Assembly (NCBI RefSeq): GCF_008329435.1
Contig: NZ_NPKN01000006.1
Coordinates: 670 to 64,669, forward strand
DNA length: 64,000 nt
From: Rhodanobacter sp. T12-5
Lineage (GTDB): Bacteria; Pseudomonadota; Gammaproteobacteria; Xanthomonadales; Rhodanobacteraceae
Direction of reading: 5' to 3'
In this document: one piece after another, positions 1-6,756 of the stretch
Numbering within the stretch: position 1 is the stretch's first letter
Layout of the letters: each line of letters begins with the position of its first letter
The notes under the pieces: generated by a model
Told to the model about the DNA's origin: nothing
What the model saw: the letters and a program-made list of their open reading frames with translations, nothing else
Database searches by the model: none
Program-made: the position numbers and the translations under genes

Positions 1-3
1 CCG

Positions 4-22
4 TGACGTCAATCTGACGTCA
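4..22. promoter_or_regulatory. Paired TGACGTCA palindromes, possible operator (copy 1)
   Basis: Two perfect 8-bp palindromes TGACGTCA (4-11 and 15-22) are separated by 3 bp, about 105 bp before the ribbon-helix-helix gene at 127. The 11-bp centre-to-centre spacing puts them roughly one helical turn apart, as expected for cooperative binding of a dimeric regulator. The neighbouring ribbon-helix-helix protein is the obvious candidate ligand, but that is inference. Confidence 0.4.
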
Positions 23-126
23 GCTTGCAGTCAGAAGTGGTACTTTACACCGGTCGGAGCGCACCAAAGCCCGCCGGTAGGCCCAGAAACTAACAGGGGC
101 CAAAAGACCCTTCTGGATGCCGATCT

Positions 127-435
127 ATGACCACCTCGACTACTCTCCGCCTTCCCGATGGCCTCAAAGCTGACGCTGAGGCCTACGCCGTCGCGCTGGG
201 AATTTCCCTCAATGCGCTGTGTGCCGTCGCCCTGCGCGACTACCTCGACGCGCGTTCACGGTCTGAGGCGCTGCCGGTGGTGAACCTCAGTCCGGCTGAG
301 GTCAGGCAAAAGTACGTGCAGGATCTGGCTCCGGCCGCGTTGCCCTACGTGCAACCGGCTGGCGGGGTCTATGCCCCCTGCCCGTGCGGCAGCGGTCAGA
401 AGTGGAAGTGGTGCCACGGGAAACCGGGCGCCTGA
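127..435 (+). CDS. Ribbon-helix-helix/SEC-C motif protein (copy 1)
   Basis: 102 aa. The first 45 residues read like a ribbon-helix-helix (Arc/CopG-type) DNA-binding domain: a short beta strand (TTLRLP), then two helices carrying ISLNALCAVALRDYL. The C-terminus has a zinc-binding SEC-C motif, CPCGSGQKWKWCHG, at about residues 84-97. The product could be a small DNA-binding regulator with a zinc knuckle; target and role are unknown. In the next copy the start codon overlaps the stop of the 273-aa gene (ATGA), so it is probably translated by coupling. It is identical to the copy at 1612. Confidence 0.7.
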   Translation: MTTSTTLRLPDGLKADAEAYAVALGISLNALCAVALRDYLDARSRSEALPVVNLSPAEVRQKYVQDLAPAALPYVQPAGGVYAPCPCGSGQKWKWCHGKPGA

Positions 436-441
436 CGAAGT

Positions 442-478
442 GATGCCCCCGGACGCTGGCGAGCTGCACGGGGGCATC
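442..478. other. Intergenic 9-bp hairpin (copy 1)
   Basis: A perfect inverted repeat, GATGCCCCC (442-450) and GGGGGCATC (470-478), with a 19-nt loop lies between the 102-aa and 90-aa genes. No T-run follows, so it is not a standard intrinsic terminator. A second small hairpin (GGGGC, CGAA loop, GCCCC, 495-508) stands just before the 90-aa start. They may be processing or attenuation structures, or features of single-stranded phage DNA. The same pair occurs in the next copy. Confidence 0.45.
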
Positions 479-521
479 GGGTACAACCACAACCGGGGCC
501 GAAGCCCCAAGGGATGATGCC

Positions 522-794
522 ATGAAAGGCCGTACTGCGAAGCCCTACACCAGCAAGACCTTGCTTAACGCGTGGCGGCAACTCCTGGAGGAACTTAACC
601 GGGTGAAGGCCGATCCGGCGTGCGATCTGGACCCTGCCGCCGTCGCCGACGTGACGGACTATCTGCTTGACAGAATCGACGCTTACCGGCCTGCGGTGGC
701 GCTCGAAAATGCCGAAAAGAACGCGCCGGATAATGCACCGTTTGCCACCCCGGAAAATCCTCGGAATAATCGCCTCACGACGGGGGCGAGATAA
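522..794 (+). CDS. Small hypothetical protein of the satellite-like element (copy 1)
   Basis: 90 aa, unrecognised. It has a basic N-terminus, a central region likely to be helical (LLNAWRQLLEELNRVK) and a polar, Asn/Pro-rich tail. An AAGGGA ribosome-binding site sits about 8 nt before the ATG. Its TAA stop shares one base with the ATG of the following 273-aa gene (TAATG), which points to translational coupling within one small operon. No signal peptide or membrane segment, so it is probably not a coat protein. It recurs identically at 2007. Confidence 0.55.
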   Translation: MKGRTAKPYTSKTLLNAWRQLLEELNRVKADPACDLDPAAVADVTDYLLDRIDAYRPAVALENAEKNAPDNAPFATPENPRNNRLTTGAR

Positions 795-1615
795 TGGCGA
801 GCAAAGCCGCGAAGGCTATACATTATGCGAAATTGAAGAAGGCCCGGCGCCGCCTCTGGCTGATCTCTCCGGAAGGCTTCCGCGAGCTGCGCCACGGTTG
901 CCTGCTGAGCCGCAAAGCGTGCGCCGCGTACCTCGGCGTCTGCGTGCGCACCGTGCGCCACTGGGACGCGGGCCGGTGCCGGGTGCCGTGGTCGGCGGTG
1001 CGTCTGCTGCGGCTGCGGCGTGCCGGCGAGCTGGGCGGCCTGCTGGACGGCTGGGAAGGCTGGACGATCAGGCGGGACCGGCTCGTTTCGCCCGATGGCC
1101 GGGCCTACCGGGAGCGCGACATGCGCCACCTGTGGCTGACGCTGACGCAAGCGGCCCTGTTTCGCGAGGGCTATGACCGTGCGACGCTCGGGGGTGTGGG
1201 GGCGCCAGCCCCCGCGGTCGCCTGCGCAGCAGTGCCTTTGATCGCGATGCCAGGGCGAAGCGCGGACACCCTGCCCGCATCGGTGGCCGTCCTTGCCGCG
1301 TCCCATTCCCGCCAAACCGCTTTTGATCGCGTATCGGTTGAGCCGGTCGGCGTGGCCCTCGTTGGAGACCAGCCGAAGGCCGACAACGAGGGCCATGTGA
1401 CCGGCGATTCCGCTTGCGCTCATGCGGCTGGGCTGGCATGGTCGACGGGCATGGCGGCGTTCGCTGCCCTCGGGTGCACTCTTCCCCGTGACGTCAATCT
1501 GACGTCAGCTTGCAGTCAGAAGTGGTACTTTACACCGGTCGGAGCGCACCAAAGCCCGCCGGTAGGCCCAGAAACTAACAGGGGCCAAAAGACCCTTCTG
1601 GATGCCGATCTATGA
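794..1615 (+). CDS. Phage regulator-like protein (DUF3653-like) spanning the att site
   Basis: 273 aa as an open frame. Residues 1-140 resemble the DUF3653-type proteins of Xanthomonas and Stenotrophomonas filamentous phages: a very basic start, then an HTH-like stretch (LSRKACAAYLGVCVRTVRHWDAG, about residues 36-58, quoted here as two parts of one helix-turn-helix), then a DGRAYRERD block. Residues after about 140 are less convincing: they cross a G/C hairpin (1198-1213) and the paired palindromes, although the frame ends in an ATGA overlap with the next gene. The dif-like site lies in codons 5-14, so the gene is intact only at an element-element junction or in an excised circle. In the last copy the C-terminus is replaced by flanking DNA. 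Confidence 0.6.
   Translation: MASKAAKAIHYAKLKKARRRLWLISPEGFRELRHGCLLSRKACAAYLGVCVRTVRHWDAGRCRVPWSAVRLLRLRRAGELGGLLDGWEGWTIRRDRLVSPDGRAYRERDMRHLWLTLTQAALFREGYDRATLGGVGAPAPAVACAAVPLIAMPGRSADTLPASVAVLAASHSRQTAFDRVSVEPVGVALVGDQPKADNEGHVTGDSACAHAAGLAWSTGMAAFAALGCTLPRDVNLTSACSQKWYFTPVGAHQSPPVGPETNRGQKTLLDADL
806..833 (-). other. dif-like Xer recombination site, element-element junction
   Basis: Read on the minus strand this gives ATTTCGCATAA (XerC arm, 833-823), TGTATA (centre, 822-817) and GCCTTCGCGGC (806-816, a poor match to the XerD arm). The first 17 bases fit the gammaproteobacterial dif consensus as I remember it; the degenerate XerD arm is what phage attP sites usually show. The site lies in the 5' end of the 273-aa gene. 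Homology between the two element copies ends within one base of this arm, as XerC-mediated integration predicts. Confidence 0.7.
1198..1213. other. Strong G/C hairpin in the element
   Basis: GGGGGC, a GCCA loop and GCCCCC form a very stable 6-bp stem inside the 273-aa frame. It may mark the true end of the conserved regulator domain, or be a single-strand structure of the element. No T-run follows. Confidence 0.4.
1489..1507. promoter_or_regulatory. Paired TGACGTCA palindromes, possible operator (copy 2)
   Basis: Identical to 4-22: TGACGTCA at 1489-1496 and 1500-1507. Here it lies inside the 3' part of the 273-aa frame and about 105 bp before the 102-aa gene at 1612. Confidence 0.4.
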
Positions 1616-1920
1616 CCACCTCGACTACTCTCCGCCTTCCCGATGGCCTCAAAGCTGACGCTGAGGCCTACGCCGTCGCGCTGGGAATTTCCCTCAATGC
1701 GCTGTGTGCCGTCGCCCTGCGCGACTACCTCGACGCGCGTTCACGGTCTGAGGCGCTGCCGGTGGTGAACCTCAGTCCGGCTGAGGTCAGGCAAAAGTAC
1801 GTGCAGGATCTGGCTCCGGCCGCGTTGCCCTACGTGCAACCGGCTGGCGGGGTCTATGCCCCCTGCCCGTGCGGCAGCGGTCAGAAGTGGAAGTGGTGCC
1901 ACGGGAAACCGGGCGCCTGA
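1612..1920 (+). CDS. Ribbon-helix-helix/SEC-C motif protein (copy 2)
   Basis: An identical second copy of the gene at 127. Its ATG overlaps the TGA of the 273-aa gene (ATGA, 1612-1615), so the two are likely co-translated. Residues 1-45 look like a ribbon-helix-helix fold and residues 84-97 carry the CPCGSGQKWKWCHG zinc motif. The pairing of these two domains in one 102-aa protein is unusual to me; function is unknown. Confidence 0.7.
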   Translation: MTTSTTLRLPDGLKADAEAYAVALGISLNALCAVALRDYLDARSRSEALPVVNLSPAEVRQKYVQDLAPAALPYVQPAGGVYAPCPCGSGQKWKWCHGKPGA

Positions 1921-1926
1921 CGAAGT

Positions 1927-1963
1927 GATGCCCCCGGACGCTGGCGAGCTGCACGGGGGCATC
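1927..1963. other. Intergenic 9-bp hairpin (copy 2)
   Basis: Same GATGCCCCC/GGGGGCATC inverted repeat as at 442-478, again between the 102-aa and 90-aa genes. Confidence 0.45.
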
Positions 1964-2006
1964 GGGTACAACCACAACCGGGGCCGAAGCCCCAAGGGAT
2001 GATGCC

Positions 2007-2279
2007 ATGAAAGGCCGTACTGCGAAGCCCTACACCAGCAAGACCTTGCTTAACGCGTGGCGGCAACTCCTGGAGGAACTTAACCGGGTGAAGGCCGATC
2101 CGGCGTGCGATCTGGACCCTGCCGCCGTCGCCGACGTGACGGACTATCTGCTTGACAGAATCGACGCTTACCGGCCTGCGGTGGCGCTCGAAAATGCCGA
2201 AAAGAACGCGCCGGATAATGCACCGTTTGCCACCCCGGAAAATCCTCGGAATAATCGCCTCACGACGGGGGCGAGATAA
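2007..2279 (+). CDS. Small hypothetical protein of the satellite-like element (copy 2)
   Basis: An identical copy of the 90-aa gene at 522. Its TAA shares a base with the ATG of the truncated regulator at 2279. Unrecognised; probably helical and soluble. Confidence 0.55.
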   Translation: MKGRTAKPYTSKTLLNAWRQLLEELNRVKADPACDLDPAAVADVTDYLLDRIDAYRPAVALENAEKNAPDNAPFATPENPRNNRLTTGAR

Positions 2280-2455
2280 TGGCGAGCAAAGCCGCGAAGG
2301 CTATACATTATGCGAAATTAAAGGAGGTGCCCGACGAGGGGGCTGGAAGCGCCGAAAACGTCCTGTTCTGGTGTCTAAAAACTACGAACCACCTCCGCAG
2401 CAACCAAGAAGCCGCCTCTGAGCGAGCAACAAACTGCCCCGAACTCGTTGATTGA
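2279..2455 (+). pseudogene. Truncated phage regulator fused to flanking DNA at the att site
   Basis: The first 13 codons match the 273-aa gene, then the sequence crosses the dif-like site at 2291-2318 and continues in unrelated DNA to a TGA at 2453-2455, giving a 58-codon chimera. It lacks the helix-turn-helix region, so it should not work as the regulator. It is the expected product of Xer integration at the right edge of the array and marks the junction between element and chromosome. Confidence 0.65.
2291..2318 (-). other. dif-like Xer site, right boundary of the array (attR-like)
   Basis: Same 28-bp core as at 806-833. After T2319 the sequence departs from the element. The XerD arm here is the element's degenerate one. 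The XerC arm ATTTCGCATAA is expected to be chromosomal, so this half site probably marks the position of the native chromosomal dif and thus the terminus region. The matching attL, with a good XerD arm (TTATGTTAAAT-like), should lie left of the window. Confidence 0.7.
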
Positions 2456-3340
2456 CCAAGAAGCCGCCGCAAGTTCCCAGGTGCCGCGACGAACCTCCTC
2501 TAATTTCCTGGAACGCCACGTGGCAGGACCACGAAACTTGCACCAGGTGATCAACAAACAGTCTCCGAAATCGACCAGCAGACTGCCGCCGATTTGCAGA
2601 AGCGTTTAGACATGTGCCACGTCGGTCTTTAGCCAGCGAGCAAAGGCCCGAATATCCACAATGCCACGGGCGGCGATACGGAACTCAGCGGGCTCCGTCG
2701 ACGCCCAAAAGGTCTTCACAGTCGGCAAATCCGCTTCGGGTCGCCCGTCGTAAAGTGCCGTTGCTTTCCAGTCGTACACCGTTATCACGTTGCGCCGGAT
2801 GTCCGTAAAGGTGTAGGAACCCGACAATTTTGCCTAATCGTTCTGCCTCTTGTGTCTGTTCAGTGTGGTATCGGCCACCGAGTACACGGCATACCGACTG
2901 CCATTTCTTTTGCGCGTTCCTCAGCGAAATCAGCACGCGGTTCCCGACCAGCTTCCCGATTTCTTGCAATGCCGGGCAACGCAACGTATGTTCATGCGCT
3001 CGCAAGGCGTGCCGAACGAGCCGAACCGTATGGCTCAACATGCGATCGTCCGCGGGGGGGATGACAGCATGGCCTTTCGGGGCTGTCGTGTCGGGGATAA
3101 CAAAGTTCGCGCAGCAATCGATCGTCACGCACGGCGATCGCCGAAGCGCGGGCGACGGAACGGCCATGGCAATGGTCCATCGTTGCTTCAGGTGGCGGAG
3201 ATGCGGTACGTACACTGTTTCGAACTCGAGTTGCCGACAGCAAGCAGTCGCCAGCCGGGAAACTCCATGACCAATGGCGTGGTTTCCTCTGGAGATGATG
3301 CCAAGGCGATCGACTCATCACCGCAAGGAGCTCGTGCGCA
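2456..3340. other. Stretch without a convincing gene between the att site and the NRPS cluster
   Basis: About 885 bases with only short overlapping frames on both strands and no recognised domain. A 14-bp direct repeat (ACCAAGAAGCCGCC-type, near 2404 and 2456) is present. A minus-strand frame at 2606-2827 is the only protein-like piece. This looks like decayed or accessory DNA beside an integration hot spot; the promoter of the NRPS operon should lie in its right part. Confidence 0.5.
2606..2827 (-). pseudogene. Possible gene remnant, unrecognised
   Basis: A 73-aa frame that starts only with TTG and has an in-frame TAG just upstream. Its composition (several Trp, Tyr and acidic residues, ending ARWLKTDVAHV) looks protein-like. 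A second minus-strand frame, reading from about 3060 down to 2835 (QKKWQSVCRVLGGRYHTEQ region), ends near where this one begins, so the two could be parts of one frameshifted gene. No family is recognised. Confidence 0.25.
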
Positions 3341-4069
3341 GTGGGATTGCTGACTCTTTATTGCTTTTCTTACGCTGGCGGCAATTCATGGGCCTTCCGG
3401 CAACTCGGCCAGGAGCTCGCAGGCCGTATCGAAGTCGTTCCCGTCGAGTTACCCGGTCGTGGCAGGCGGCGCGGGGAGCGATGCATCGATCAGTGGGATG
3501 AGCTGACGGATGTCCTGGTATCCGAGCTGGCCCCCAAGCTGGACGAGCCGCACGCTTTTCTCGGCTACAGCCTTGGTGCCTTGGTGGCCCTCAAGGTCAT
3601 GCATGCCCTCAAGGATCGGCATCTCGCAAGGTCATTGCCTTCGCGCGCGCTTTTCGCTTGCGCACTGAGCGGACCGCGAGCCATCACCCACGAACGACTG
3701 TTGCACCGCATGGAGGACAGGGCCATGTTCGAGGCGTTGCGCGATCTCGGCGGCATCCCCGACGAACTGCTGGATTCGCCAGAGCTCATTGCGTTGTCGG
3801 CACCCGCCATGCGCGCCGACCTGACCCTGTTCAAAACATTCACGCCGCCAGGCAAGCCATTGGCGGGCATACCCGTCCACGCCTATTGGGGCAACGCCGA
3901 CGTCAGTGTTGGTGATGGTTACGCGGCATGGCGAAGCGAGACTGACGTCGCATTTCACACTCGCGCATTCGATGGCGGACACATGTTTCTATACGATGCC
4001 GCATCGGCACTCGCCAACGCGCTGGCAGAAGACCTGGCGCTTTTTGGAAAACAGCTGAAGACGGCATAG
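3341..4069 (+). CDS. Type II (external) thioesterase
   Basis: 242 aa, GrsT/SrfD-like alpha/beta hydrolase. It hydrolyses misprimed or wrongly loaded acyl and aminoacyl groups from carrier-protein phosphopantetheine arms and so keeps the synthetases in this operon active. Visible signs: N-terminal LYCFSYAGGNSWAFR, the nucleophile elbow GYSLGA with Ser77, the acid in GNADVSV and the His in GGHMFL near the end. The GTG start is chosen because AAGGAG (3325-3330) lies 10 nt upstream; there is no better in-frame ATG. It is the first gene of the plus-strand operon, and an A-T synthetase follows after a 101-nt gap. Confidence 0.9.
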   Translation: MGLLTLYCFSYAGGNSWAFRQLGQELAGRIEVVPVELPGRGRRRGERCIDQWDELTDVLVSELAPKLDEPHAFLGYSLGALVALKVMHALKDRHLARSLPSRALFACALSGPRAITHERLLHRMEDRAMFEALRDLGGIPDELLDSPELIALSAPAMRADLTLFKTFTPPGKPLAGIPVHAYWGNADVSVGDGYAAWRSETDVAFHTRAFDGGHMFLYDAASALANALAEDLALFGKQLKTA

Positions 4070-4170
4070 CGAGCCCGCGCCTGGCAATCGGTAGCGGATA
4101 GTGACCCAGGTCGACGGTGACGGTAGCCGCATCCGGCCGGGCGCAGTAGCGACAACACCATGGAGGAGTC

Positions 4171-6033
4171 ATGAACGACAGTGACCAGCAGCATGTCGAA
4201 TTGGCCAGGAGTATTGCTCGAAATGGTATTTCCCCCTCTCCCGCCGCCTCCCTGCCGCAGGCGTTTGCCAATATCGTCGGCATTCTGCCGGGGAAGATCG
4301 CGCTGATTGTTGGCGAGCAAGCATGGAGTTACGCCGAACTCGACAGGCTTTCAGATGCGGCCGCCACGCAACTCGTGACGCATGGCGTGGCGCGTGGGCA
4401 CTGCGTGGGCATCCATATGGATCGCTCTGCCGAAGCCATCATCGCGATGCTGGCGATCCTGAAGCTTGGCGCCACCTATGTGCCGTTCGACCCGGCGGCG
4501 CCTGGCCAGCGTCTCGCAGCCCAGGCCGATGCTGCGACGATCAAGGTGCTGACGGTAGCGCAAGGCCAGCCCGCGCCGGGCTGGTTCCGCGGTGCTGTCC
4601 AGGCCATTGCGACCAGATCGGATGACACTGTCGCGTCTCGCCCCCTGCTCGATATCCATCCACTTGAACTGGCTTACGTGATCTATACCTCGGGCTCGAC
4701 CAACGAGGCCAAGGGTGTGTGCATACCGCATCGCGCCATACTCGACCTGGTCACGGGGGCCGCCTATTGCGGGTTCGTGCCCGATGACGTGGTGTATCAC
4801 GGGATGTCGATCGCCTTCGACGGATCGACCTTCGAGATCTGGGGAGCGTTGTTGAGCGGCGCCCGACTGGTGGTTGCGCCGCCCAGGGTGGCCATTCACG
4901 AAATTTGCGATCTGGTCGAAGAGCATCGGATCAGCGTGCTGCTGCTGAGCACGGGGGTATTCAATTCCCTGGGACGCGACGCGCTGCAGAGGCTAAGCGG
5001 GGTGAGGGTGTTGCTGGCCGGCGGTGACGTGATGTCGCCATCCGTGGCGAACCAGTTCTTCGGCGCCGGTGGCCGTATCGTGGTGAATGGCTACGGCCCC
5101 ACGGAAGTCACCACGTTTTCGCATTGTCATGTGATGACGGATGCCGGTTCTGCCGACACGTCCATTCCCATCGGCACACCCATCCGCGGTACGGCTGCCT
5201 ATCTGCTGGACGAACGCCTTGAGGCCAGATCGCTGGGCGCCGAGGGCGAGCTGTTCATTGGCGGAACGGGACTTGCGCAGGGTTATCTCGGCAATCCCTC
5301 GTTGACCGCCGAACGATTCCTGCCCGACCCCTTCGCGCTGGACGGTTCACGCATGTACCGAACGGGCGATCTCGCGGTGCAGGCAGCCGATGGATGCCTG
5401 GACTACCACGGGCGCATCGACACCCAAGTCAAGATCCGTGGATTCCGTGTCGAACTGGGCGAAATCGAGAGCTGCCTGCGTTCCTGCGGATCGCTGCTTG
5501 CCGCGTGCGTCATTCATGTAAAGAACGATGCCGGTACGTCCCTGCTTCACGCCTATTGCGTTCGCGACAGGCATGGTCCGGATATCACTGAAGATGAGCT
5601 CACCGTGCAGTTGCAGGCCACCCTGCCCGACTACATGGTTCCCCGGCGCATTGCCTTTCTGGACGTGCTGCCGTTGACCATCAATGGCAAGGTCGATCGC
5701 AAGCAGCTCGAAGCACATGCCCGTTCTTCGACGCCCGGCGATGCTCCCGCTCCGGAGACGAGCGGCACGTCAGACGATGCACTGGGCAATTCACTCCTGG
5801 ACACGCTGAAACACCTTCTGGACGACAAGAGGGTCAGTCTCGCCGATCACTTCTTCGATGTCGGTGGCGATTCGCTGACTGCGATGCGCTTCTGCGCCGC
5901 AGTGAGTGAAGAGCACAACGTGGATTTGTCGCTCGCCGCTTTGTTCGAAGCCGACTCCCTGCAGGAAATCGTCGAGCGCGTCAGGGGCCTGAAGCAGGAA
6001 CGGCTTGATTCTCCGCAAACGGCAGTAGCCTGA
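4171..6033 (+). CDS. NRPS adenylation-thiolation didomain protein
   Basis: 620 aa: A domain (about 25-520) and T domain (about 540-605). It activates one acid as the adenylate and loads it on its own carrier domain. Motifs: YTSGSTNEAKG (A3, unusual N and A), YGPTE, YRTGDLA, GRIDTQVKIRGFRVELGEIE and NGKVDRK. The carrier Ser568 is in DVGGDSL; a GGDS form is often seen in carriers that meet epimerases or tailoring enzymes, yet no such domain is visible here. A hand-read code (GrsA positions 235-331) is D-G-F-L-L-G-G-T-F; its G-G-T-F tail resembles Val-type codes, so a hydrophobic residue is likely but unproven. With no C domain it may load the first building block or supply a modified residue in trans. 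GGAGGAG precedes the ATG. Confidence 0.88.
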   Translation: MNDSDQQHVELARSIARNGISPSPAASLPQAFANIVGILPGKIALIVGEQAWSYAELDRLSDAAATQLVTHGVARGHCVGIHMDRSAEAIIAMLAILKLGATYVPFDPAAPGQRLAAQADAATIKVLTVAQGQPAPGWFRGAVQAIATRSDDTVASRPLLDIHPLELAYVIYTSGSTNEAKGVCIPHRAILDLVTGAAYCGFVPDDVVYHGMSIAFDGSTFEIWGALLSGARLVVAPPRVAIHEICDLVEEHRISVLLLSTGVFNSLGRDALQRLSGVRVLLAGGDVMSPSVANQFFGAGGRIVVNGYGPTEVTTFSHCHVMTDAGSADTSIPIGTPIRGTAAYLLDERLEARSLGAEGELFIGGTGLAQGYLGNPSLTAERFLPDPFALDGSRMYRTGDLAVQAADGCLDYHGRIDTQVKIRGFRVELGEIESCLRSCGSLLAACVIHVKNDAGTSLLHAYCVRDRHGPDITEDELTVQLQATLPDYMVPRRIAFLDVLPLTINGKVDRKQLEAHARSSTPGDAPAPETSGTSDDALGNSLLDTLKHLLDDKRVSLADHFFDVGGDSLTAMRFCAAVSEEHNVDLSLAALFEADSLQEIVERVRGLKQERLDSPQTAVA

Positions 6034-6054
6034 ATCCGGTAACGAGGATGATTC

Positions 6055-6261
6055 ATGCAGATGGAAAATGAAGAACGTTACATCGTTGTGGTGAACCACG
6101 AGGAACAGTATTCGATATGGCCCGCGGGCCGCGATATTCCGTCGGGCTGGCGAGCGGATGCGTTCGAAGGAACGCGCGCCGAGTGCCTTGCCCACATTGC
6201 GCGCGTATGGACGGATATGCGCCCGCTCAGCGTGCGTCACCATCTGGGAGAACAATCTTGA
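6055..6261 (+). CDS. MbtH-like protein
   Basis: 68 aa. A small chaperone-like partner that binds NRPS adenylation domains and often is needed for their solubility or activity. The family signature is complete: NHEEQYSIWPAG, then PSGW, then ARVWTDMRPLSVR. It begins 21 nt after the A-T protein and its TGA lies 2 nt before the next gene's ATG, so it belongs to the operon core. It could serve any of the five A domains in the cluster. Confidence 0.95.
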   Translation: MQMENEERYIVVVNHEEQYSIWPAGRDIPSGWRADAFEGTRAECLAHIARVWTDMRPLSVRHHLGEQS

Positions 6262-6263
6262 CG

Positions 6264-6620
6264 ATGCAACAGCTGCGGTTCCCGTGGTTCGAGGATCTGT
6301 TCCATGCCATCGACACGGCATCGTGGAACGATCTTCCGAATTTCTTCCATCCGGATATCGTCTACGAAAGGCCGGGATATGCACCGATCAGCGGCCTGGA
6401 TGCCTTGCGTGATTTCTACAGCAGTACGCGAATCATCGCCGAGGGCAAGCATTCGCTTGACGGCGGCCTGCGCGATGCCGACAAGGCGATCTGCTGGGGG
6501 CATTTCCGCGGTCGTTCGAAGAGCGGCGACCCGCTGGAAGAACGCTTCGCCGATGCCTACGAGCTCGAAGACGGTTTGATCAGGAAGCGCACGACTTTCT
6601 TCTTCCGCGCTGCCATCTGA
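6264..6620 (+). CDS. SnoaL-like / NTF2-fold protein
   Basis: 118 aa. The start WFEDLFHAIDTASWNDL, then FFHPDIVYERPGYAPISGLDAL and a conserved hydrophobic beta-sheet tail fit the SnoaL-like NTF2 fold (cyclases, isomerases, ketosteroid-isomerase relatives). The ATG at 6264 is preferred because it follows the mbtH stop directly; a TTG at 6258 overlaps that stop and is an alternative. The frame stays open upstream, but that part shadows mbtH. In an NRPS operon such a protein probably modifies a precursor or a carrier-bound intermediate; reaction unknown. Confidence 0.75.
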   Translation: MQQLRFPWFEDLFHAIDTASWNDLPNFFHPDIVYERPGYAPISGLDALRDFYSSTRIIAEGKHSLDGGLRDADKAICWGHFRGRSKSGDPLEERFADAYELEDGLIRKRTTFFFRAAI

Positions 6621-6756
6621 TCGCCACTTCAATCGCCGTCGCGTGGCAACGCAAGATGGATGAATACGACGCAGCCTGTTGCAAAGATGCATTGGCCGAC
6701 TTTCCTTTTTCGTCGGGCAAAACGCCGGACGCCAGGTGGAACCGAGGGGGACATTC

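Larger units (their letters stand above)
1..2319. repeat. Tandem array of a 1485-bp Xer-integrated element
   Basis: Bases 1-834 recur as 1486-2319, and all ORFs of the two stretches have identical translations, so the period is 1485 bp. One complete unit (835-2319) lies between two dif-like sites; the left copy is cut by the window edge, so the copy number is unknown. Each unit encodes a 102-aa, a 90-aa and a 273-aa protein that overlap end to start, and the 273-aa gene spans the att site. After 834/2319 the copies diverge abruptly: the left one continues into element DNA, the right one into different DNA that I take as chromosome. Filamentous phages and their satellites integrate by XerCD recombination at dif and form such arrays. 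No replication initiator, coat or assembly gene is present, so a satellite or decayed element is inferred. An assembly artefact cannot be excluded. Confidence 0.8.

Noticed and set aside
683-1423. Long minus-strand frame across the satellite element
   Set aside because: It is antisense to the regulator, has no domain and reflects high GC content.
2319-2329. TAAAGGAGGTG, a perfect Shine-Dalgarno-like sequence next to the att site
   Set aside because: No start codon follows at a usable distance with a real frame.
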